Shown one piece after another: positions 58,326 through 64,000 of a stretch of DNA of 64,000 nt. Source of the stretch: CALHVX01 sp038757945 (GTDB lineage: Bacteria; Pseudomonadota; Gammaproteobacteria; Pseudomonadales; Azotimanducaceae); NCBI GenBank assembly GCA_038757945.1, contig JBCDGJ010000002.1, forward strand, positions 1 through 64,000. The letters are read 5' to 3'. Every line of letters begins with the position of its first letter. The first letter of the stretch is position 1. The position numbers and the translations under genes are program-made. The notes below the pieces were generated by a model. That model had not been told where the DNA came from and did no database searches. It was given only the letters and a program-made list of their open reading frames with translations.

Positions 58326-60353
58326 GTGAGCGCTGCCCTGCTGCCGCTCGAGAACCGTCTGGCCCTGTTCGTGGAAGGGATGCTCGGCGAATACCTGCAC
58401 ATTCGTCCGCGCAGCGCGTTTGCCGGTGAAGCCACGCTGGGCGCATTTTCCGCACAGGCACCGGACACGCTCTACCTGCCTGACGAGCTGCCCAACGGCA
58501 GCCCGGCGGCCTACCGCGTGCTGGCCATGCGACAGGTGGCGCAGCGCCTGTTCGGCACTTTCGAGCTGCGGCTTGCAGCGCTGCTGGAGCAGTATCCGAC
58601 GCTCGGCGAGCTGACGCCCGAGACACTACCGGGCCGGGCCGGTGAGCTGCAGCGATTGCGGGCGCGCTATCGCTACGGTGGCCTGTTCCAGCTGCTGTTC
58701 GAGGCGTTCGAAGCCATCCGCCTCGATGCCGCCACCGTGCGCGCTTTCCCCGGGCTGCAGGCGCCGCTGCTCGGGCAGCTCAGGGATTCGGCAGCCCTTA
58801 GCCTCGACCCCCTCCACCTCCTGCCGCAGCAGCTCGATCGGCTGCATGGGCGCTGGTGGACGGCGCACACCAGCCGCCTCAGCACCACGGCGTGCGCTGA
58901 CGCCGAAGCGGACGCGCTGGTCGGCATCCTGCACGATCCCGCAAGCACGGTGGCCACCAGCGTCCTGCTCGCCGACACCTGGTACAAGCGGATGCCGATC
59001 AGCGAGACACCTGAGGCGGAACGGCTGACGACGCCGATCGAGGTGCCGGAGCCGGAGCTTGCGGAACAGATCGACGCCAGCGGCGACTGGATGGAACGGG
59101 ATGCACGTCTGAAGGACTGGCAGGAGGAGCTGGCCGCTCTGGAAGGCATGCTGCTGAATCCGGACCTCACGATCGAGGAGGACGCCGAGGTCGGCGAGCG
59201 CCCGGGGTTGGCCGGCGCACCGCGGCCTGAAGATCAGCATCTCGATCAGCGTGCTTCGCAGCCGGAGCTCGAACGGGAACGGGATCAGCTCAGCCGCCGC
59301 ATCGACATGGAGCGCGCGGCCCTGCGCCACGCCCTGGGCCGCGGCGCAGACGACAGCCGCAGCTTCCGCTATCCGGAGTGGGACTACCTTGAACAGCGCT
59401 ACCGGGACGGCTGGTGCACGCTGTACGAGCTGCCGCTGGATGGCGAGCAACGGACCGACAGCGCCACGCTGCGCAATCGCATACGCAGCTGGCGCGACGA
59501 GATCCGGCAGCGCCTCGCGCAGATCAGACCCATGGGCTACGAACGGCGCCCCGCGGTTGAAGACGGCGACGAGCTCGATCTGAACGCGGTGCTGAATGCC
59601 CAGGTTGATAGCGCGGCAGGCCTGGCGCCGGACGAACGCGTATACAGCCGCCGCGATCGGGCGCGGCGCGATCTCTGTGCCGCGTTCCTGGTGGATCTAT
59701 CGGCATCCACAGACGATCCGGTGGAAAAGCCAGAGCCGGAACCCTTCGACCCGGACGCGGATCTCGACGCCGGGCCGGAACCCATCTGGACTGCCGGCGA
59801 TCCTGCGCCAGCGCGCGAAGAGCCGCGCCGGATCATCGACGTCCAGCGCGAAGCCATGCTGGCCATGGCTGCTGCCCTCGAGCAACTCGGCGACGAGTAT
59901 GGGGTGTACGGCTTTTCCGGCTACGGTCGCGACTGCGTCGAGTACTATGTTGCCAAGGAGCTGGGGCAATCCTTCACGCCCCAGACGCTGCACGATATCG
60001 CCGCCATGAAGCCGCGGCGCAGCACGCGCATGGGCCCAGCGATTCGCCATACGGTGGAGAAGCTGAAGCGCTCGGGCCAGCAGATGAAGCTGCTCATCAT
60101 GCTCAGCGACGGTTTTCCACAGGACTGTGACTACGGTCCGACGCGAGGTGATCACGAGTACGGGCTGGAGGATACGGCACGGGCCCTGGCAGAGGCCGAA
60201 GCGGTTGGCATCCGCACCTTTTGCCTGACCGTCGACCGGTCAGGCAACGATTACCTGAAGACCATGTGCCCGGACGAGCAATATATGGTCATCGAAGAGG
60301 TAGAAGCGCTGCCGACCGCCCTGAGCAAGGTGTATCGCAACCTCACCCAGTAG
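58326..60353 (+). CDS. VWA-domain protein (NorD/CbbO-like)
   Basis: The 675-residue product starts at GTG 58326, 19 bp after the MoxR gene. The N-terminal ~450 residues are helical with an acidic middle (~240-330); the C-terminal VWA domain has an intact MIDAS: DLSAS, Thr in RRSTRMGP, and Asp in LSDGFPQD. An acidic/Pro-rich insert (~50 residues) follows DLSAS. The GFSGYGRDCVEYY segment marks the NorD subgroup. It probably recognises the client for the MoxR ATPase. Confidence 0.92.
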   Translation: MSAALLPLENRLALFVEGMLGEYLHIRPRSAFAGEATLGAFSAQAPDTLYLPDELPNGSPAAYRVLAMRQVAQRLFGTFELRLAALLEQYPTLGELTPETLPGRAGELQRLRARYRYGGLFQLLFEAFEAIRLDAATVRAFPGLQAPLLGQLRDSAALSLDPLHLLPQQLDRLHGRWWTAHTSRLSTTACADAEADALVGILHDPASTVATSVLLADTWYKRMPISETPEAERLTTPIEVPEPELAEQIDASGDWMERDARLKDWQEELAALEGMLLNPDLTIEEDAEVGERPGLAGAPRPEDQHLDQRASQPELERERDQLSRRIDMERAALRHALGRGADDSRSFRYPEWDYLEQRYRDGWCTLYELPLDGEQRTDSATLRNRIRSWRDEIRQRLAQIRPMGYERRPAVEDGDELDLNAVLNAQVDSAAGLAPDERVYSRRDRARRDLCAAFLVDLSASTDDPVEKPEPEPFDPDADLDAGPEPIWTAGDPAPAREEPRRIIDVQREAMLAMAAALEQLGDEYGVYGFSGYGRDCVEYYVAKELGQSFTPQTLHDIAAMKPRRSTRMGPAIRHTVEKLKRSGQQMKLLIMLSDGFPQDCDYGPTRGDHEYGLEDTARALAEAEAVGIRTFCLTVDRSGNDYLKTMCPDEQYMVIEEVEALPTALSKVYRNLTQ

Positions 60354-60377
60354 ACGGTGCGCCAGCGCTGGCCGTCG

Positions 60378-61064
60378 TCAATCGTCGCCCATGACGCCGA
60401 AGATCTGCAGCAGCGAAAGAAACAGGTTGTAGAACGATACGAACAGCGTCGTCGTTGCCCGGATGTAGTTACGCTCGCCGCCGTTCACGATTGCACCGGT
60501 CTGATAGAGAATCGCAGCGCTCGCGAAGAGCACGAAACCGGCAGAGATTGCGGTATGGAAACCGCTCAGGTTGAACAGCCAGCTGCAGACCACCGCACCC
60601 ATCAGCACAAAGAACCCGACCGTCAGAAAGCCGGCCAGGAAGCTGAAGTCCTTGCGGGTGACGAGCGCGTAACCCGACAGGCCGACAAAGGCGAGCGAGG
60701 CAGTCCCGAGCGCACTGCCGACGAGCGTTCCGCCGTTCGGCAGCGCTAGATACATATTCAAAATCGGTCCCAGCGTAAAGCCGAGAAAACCGGTGAAGAG
60801 AAAGGCGCTGAGCAGGCCCCAGGCACTGTCAGCGGTCTTCTCCACCAGGAACAGCAGGCCGAAGAAGCCCGCCAGCATTGGCAGGAAGCCGATCCGACCG
60901 ATGTTCATGGACATGGTGACAAACGCAACCGCCGCGGCAAATGCGAGGGTCATGCCGAGCAGCAGATACGTGTTGCGCAGAACACTGGCAACCTCTGCGG
61001 GCAGCGCGGTTTGCGTGCCAAGGGTACTGGTCTGACCAGACTTCAGAAGGGGCTCACGGGCCAT
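60378..61064 (-). CDS. BAX inhibitor-1/YccA-family membrane protein
   Basis: The 228-residue protein has seven membrane segments and the BI-1 signature: LRNTYLLLGMTLAFAAAVAFV near the N-terminus and TTLFVSFYNLFLSLLQIFGV at the end. It is close to E. coli YbhL/YccA, an FtsH-linked or ion-leak protein. It is convergent with the VWA gene (24 bp apart). Confidence 0.93.
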   Translation of the reverse strand: MAREPLLKSGQTSTLGTQTALPAEVASVLRNTYLLLGMTLAFAAAVAFVTMSMNIGRIGFLPMLAGFFGLLFLVEKTADSAWGLLSAFLFTGFLGFTLGPILNMYLALPNGGTLVGSALGTASLAFVGLSGYALVTRKDFSFLAGFLTVGFFVLMGAVVCSWLFNLSGFHTAISAGFVLFASAAILYQTGAIVNGGERNYIRATTTLFVSFYNLFLSLLQIFGVMGDD

Positions 61065-61188
61065 TCACTTTCTCCGTCGCGTGACTGGTAACCAGTATAT
61101 AGGGTTTGCTGCCGGCAACTGCAAGCAGTCGGACAGTCTGGGGCGCGCAGTCTGCGACACGGCGCACTGGTCAGGCAGTTCGGGCCGG

Positions 61189-61491
61189 TCAGCTGGCTGC
61201 CGAGGACGTCGACGCAGGGTCCGGTGCCGTCCGCAGCTCCTCGACGAGGCCACTCACCTCCGCCAGATCCAATGCCGGCAGGTCGAGCGCAATCAGGATG
61301 AACAGCAGCAGCTGCGCGCCCAGTGAGCCGTTGTTGACCTTGCTGCGAAGGTTGCTCTCATGCTGCACCACCCCCAGATCGGCCAGCCGCCGCGCCAGCT
61401 CCCGGTACTCAACGCCCTTCAGGACCATCCGCGAACGGATGATCCGGCGAATCGCCTCGCGCATTTCCGGTGAATCAAAAAACTTCGCCAT
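61189..61491 (-). CDS. DUF6471-domain protein
   Basis: The 100-residue protein has the DUF6471 features: IRSRMVLKGVEYRELARRLADLGV, ESNLRSKVNNGSLGAQLLLFIL, which resemble a cro/C1-type helix-turn-helix without the full domain. Its function is unknown; a DNA- or RNA-binding role is suggested by the HTH-like first half. The C-terminal ~20 residues are disordered. It is a single gene. Confidence 0.85.
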   Translation of the reverse strand: MAKFFDSPEMREAIRRIIRSRMVLKGVEYRELARRLADLGVVQHESNLRSKVNNGSLGAQLLLFILIALDLPALDLAEVSGLVEELRTAPDPASTSSAAS

Positions 61492-61685
61492 AGCCGCCGC
61501 TCTGCCTACCCGGTAGGGGACCCGCAGTGTACGAGCCGCCGGCGTGAGCCAGGACCACCCGACTGTAAAATCTGTGTCTATTCCGGGGTCCGCGGATCAA
61601 CGGGCTGCGTCAGCCCCACGGGACCGGGCGGCGTTCGACGCTGCTTTCACCGCCGTTTCCCCGGCGCCTGGGTTACCGTGGCTGA

Positions 61686-63068
61686 ATGACGCTCCTGATC
61701 CGATGTTTGTTCTGCGCCCTGCTGCTGCCACTGGCCGCAGAGGTGCGGGCGTTGGAGAGCACGGAGCGGTTCGCAGAAGCCTACGACCTCATCTACCAGA
61801 TTCGCGACGTGGCCAGCGCTGCGAGCAGCAAGAGCGCCATCGGCTCCGGGTTCCAGGTGTCCGCCGACGGCCTGATCGTGACCAACTATCACGTCGTTTC
61901 TAGCTACGTAAGCGCACCGTCGTCGCGGAACCTGGAGTATCTGGCGCGGGACGGCTCAACCGGTGCGTTGACCCTCGTAGATTTCGACGTGATCAACGAC
62001 CTGGCCCTGCTGGCGCGATCGTCAGCGGACAGAGCCGGCGCTGCGGCCGAGGGCGATGCGGTTGCGATCGATGCCATAGCGGGTGCAGAAGCGGATGCAG
62101 ACACGACGCCGGCAATGGCCGCTGCCGTCGAGGTACTCGCCGCGCCTGAGCGGCGCTACTTCGAGATCTCCCGTTCAGCCCCGGAACAGGGCGAGATCAT
62201 CTACGCTATCGGCAATCCCCATGATCTCGGCATGACCCTGGTGTTCGGTGCCAGCAACGGGCTGGTGGAGCACAGCTTCACCCCGCAGATCCTGTTCTCC
62301 GGATCACTGAATCCGGGCATGAGCGGCGGTCCCGGGCTGAACGAAGCCGGCGAGGTCGTGGGCGTAAACGTGGCAACCGCAGGCAGTCAGCTGTCGTTTC
62401 TGGTGCCCGCCGCAGCGGTCAGCGCCCTGCTGAACCGCGAACGCCGCCTCGAACCCGAACAGTTCGACGCAGAGATCGCCATGCAGCTCAAGGCCTGGCA
62501 GCAAGAACGCTACGACGACCTGCTGGCCCGGGACTGGCGCCGCCAGCCCATGGGCGATTTCCAGGTGCCCGGCGAAATCCGCGAAGACATCCAGTGCTGG
62601 GGCAGCAGCAACGAGAGCGACGAGGACGCCCGCATGGAGCAGCTGCAGATGAGCTGCGACGCCGGCAACCGGGTCTTCCTCGGCGCCCGGCTCAACACCG
62701 GCCAGATCCATTTCAGCTTTGGCCAGCAGCGTTCCCTCAAGCTGTCCGGCATGCGCTTCCACAAGCTGATCGGCGGCACCCGCCTGCAGGCCGATAATCG
62801 CGCAGGCAAAGAAGACGTGACCGCTTACCGGTGCAACTCCGAGTTTCTCGAGCTCGCCGATGCCGGGACAGCGGCAGACAGCTACCGCCGCGGCATCTAC
62901 TGCGTACGCGCCTATAAAAAGCTGCAGGGATTGTTTGACGTCCTGTTTCTCGGTGAGGAGCACGGCCACCTGGACGCATTCTCAGCGCATTTCACCCTCG
63001 CAGGGGTTGAAGCAACGACCGCTCAACGGTTTCTGACGCGCTTCCTGGAGAGTATCGGGTGGAACTAG
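61686..63068 (+). CDS. Secreted trypsin-like serine protease
   Basis: The 460-residue protein has a signal peptide (FCALLLPLAAEVRA) and an S1-type domain with His69 (NYHVV), Asp105 (FDVINDLALL) and Ser213 (GMSGGP), as in HtrA-like proteases but without PDZ. The C-terminal ~200 residues have several Cys and no recognised domain. It overlaps the FHA gene by 10 bp, so an exported protease and an FHA membrane protein are co-expressed. Confidence 0.9.
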   Translation: MTLLIRCLFCALLLPLAAEVRALESTERFAEAYDLIYQIRDVASAASSKSAIGSGFQVSADGLIVTNYHVVSSYVSAPSSRNLEYLARDGSTGALTLVDFDVINDLALLARSSADRAGAAAEGDAVAIDAIAGAEADADTTPAMAAAVEVLAAPERRYFEISRSAPEQGEIIYAIGNPHDLGMTLVFGASNGLVEHSFTPQILFSGSLNPGMSGGPGLNEAGEVVGVNVATAGSQLSFLVPAAAVSALLNRERRLEPEQFDAEIAMQLKAWQQERYDDLLARDWRRQPMGDFQVPGEIREDIQCWGSSNESDEDARMEQLQMSCDAGNRVFLGARLNTGQIHFSFGQQRSLKLSGMRFHKLIGGTRLQADNRAGKEDVTAYRCNSEFLELADAGTAADSYRRGIYCVRAYKKLQGLFDVLFLGEEHGHLDAFSAHFTLAGVEATTAQRFLTRFLESIGWN

Positions 63069-64000
63069 CGTTCAGCATCCAGAGCCGCTTTCAGCGCCAG
63101 CTGCAGCGGGAGCGGGTAAATCCTGCAGACCGCTGCTGGCACATCGGCCGTGCGTTCGACAACGAGGTGGTACTGCTCGATCCCGAGGTCGATCCGCGCC
63201 ATCTGACCATCGAGCAGCAGGACGACGGCAGCTACTGGGCCCGTGATCAGGGATCCGTAAACGGAACCCGCGTAAACGGGCACCCGCTGCCCCCGGAAGG
63301 TGGCCCCGTCCAGTCCGGAGACCGGCTGGAGATCGGTACCAGCCGGCTACAGGTGTTCGATCGCGCGCACGCAGTGCTGCCGGCAATCCCACACACGGCG
63401 AGCCGTCAGTGGGGACGGCAGCTGGGCTCCGGCGGCTGGATCCTGCTTGCAACGCTGTTCGGCCTCTGCCTCAACCTGATCTTTCACTACTTCGGCTTTG
63501 CCCGCGAGTACACGCTGCAGGCAACCATTCGCGAAGCCTTCAACTACGGGCTTCAGGTGCTGGGCTGGACGTTGTTCTGGGGCGTGATCACACGGCTGCT
63601 GCGCGGTGAGTTTCATTTCGGTGCCCACTGGACCGTTGGTGCGGTGTTTCTCGGGCTGACACCGCTGCTCAACGAGCTGGTCAGCGTAGTGGCATTCAAC
63701 GCCCAGTCCGTTGCGATCGAGGGGGTGGCCGATGCGCTGATCAGCATGCTGTCCCTCATGCTAGCCCTGTTTGTCACCCTGAGCCTTGCAACGCATCTGA
63801 ACACGCGGCGGCGCTGGCTGTTCGCCGCCTTCCCGGGTCTTCTACTGCTGTTGAGCAGCTATCTGATACCGATGCTGTCGGACGAAGAGAACGTACGGCG
63901 TCCCGAGGTCGTCAGCCTTTCCCGTCCACCGCTGTTCCACCTTTCGGCAGACGTTAGTTCCGCGACCTTCGTCGCTGCACAGGACGAGCTGTTCGAACAG
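63059..64000 (+). CDS. FHA-domain membrane protein, 3' part cut by the window edge
   Basis: From GTG 63059, 314 codons run to base 64000 with no stop. Residues ~20-100 are an FHA domain: WHIGRAFDNEVVLLDPEVDPRHLTI and DQGSVNGTRVNG, the phosphothreonine-binding signature (GR, S/H, NG). At least five hydrophobic helices follow (~130-280), starting GGWILLATLFGLCLNL. Then a C-terminal soluble part begins. It overlaps the protease by 10 bp. An FHA protein usually pairs with Ser/Thr kinases; none is in the window. Confidence 0.85.
   Translation, partial: MELAFSIQSRFQRQLQRERVNPADRCWHIGRAFDNEVVLLDPEVDPRHLTIEQQDDGSYWARDQGSVNGTRVNGHPLPPEGGPVQSGDRLEIGTSRLQVFDRAHAVLPAIPHTASRQWGRQLGSGGWILLATLFGLCLNLIFHYFGFAREYTLQATIREAFNYGLQVLGWTLFWGVITRLLRGEFHFGAHWTVGAVFLGLTPLLNELVSVVAFNAQSVAIEGVADALISMLSLMLALFVTLSLATHLNTRRRWLFAAFPGLLLLLSSYLIPMLSDEENVRRPEVVSLSRPPLFHLSADVSSATFVAAQDELFEQ

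Overview
The window is a high-GC chromosomal segment from a proteobacterium, most likely a gammaproteobacterium. Pointers are the cmoA/cmoB tRNA-modification pair, a PA0069-type radical SAM gene with an E. coli-like LexA box, and the zinc-protease/UUP1/RimK-like operon. No rRNA, tRNA, prophage, insertion sequence or CRISPR array was seen. Genus cannot be fixed from the sequence alone; the load of acyl-CoA dehydrogenases, SDRs, an LLM flavin oxidoreductase, a P450 and a nitrile hydratase suggests a free-living environmental degrader.

Layout. 1-3.2 kb: a large secreted LamG-repeat protein reading leftward out of the window, then about 1.4 kb of lower-GC DNA with no convincing gene. 3.3-16 kb: metabolic genes (SDR, cupin, MlrC-type peptidase, exported amidohydrolase, alpha/beta hydrolase, a CinA-like/nucleotidyltransferase fusion, Fpg/Nei glycosylase, MATE pump, LLM oxidoreductase + SDR, flavin reductase, acyl-CoA dehydrogenase). 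16-22 kb: LemA + M48 protease, exopolyphosphatase, P450 and a methyltransferase, all on +. 22-27 kb: a minus-strand run of polyphosphate kinase, GT4 glycosyltransferase, methyltransferase and prenyltransferase-like repeat protein. 27-34.7 kb: cmoA-cmoB, a small winged-helix membrane protein, an acyl-CoA dehydrogenase, a TauD dioxygenase, a YceI lipoprotein, pncC, and two exported proteins, one carrying a PAAR-like DUF4150 domain.

34.7-46.7 kb is a complete chemosensory locus without flagellar genes: CheW, a soluble four-PAS receptor with a CheR-tether pentapeptide, CheA-STAS-CheR-CheD-CheB, an HDOD protein, and two back-to-back CheY modules. One CheY is followed by a CheX-like protein with an ExxN motif. 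The other is followed by a small helical protein with a CheZ-like DxxxQ motif and a C-terminal DLELF tail resembling the ELELF tail of CheD. This is the most system-like novelty in the window.

46.8-50.3 kb: a cobalt-type nitrile hydratase operon (beta, alpha, His-tailed accessory protein) that runs into a MATE transporter gene, next to a remnant of a ketopantoate reductase. 50.4-57 kb: Smr-domain protein, PhyH dioxygenase, SOS-box-controlled PA0069-type radical SAM protein, and the zinc protease / UUP1-7TM / glutamate-ligase-like operon. 57-64 kb: an ABM-domain protein with a NorQ/NorD-like MoxR-VWA pair but no nitric oxide reductase or Rubisco, a BAX-inhibitor-1 membrane protein, a DUF6471 protein, and a secreted trypsin-like protease overlapping an FHA-domain membrane protein that runs off the right edge.
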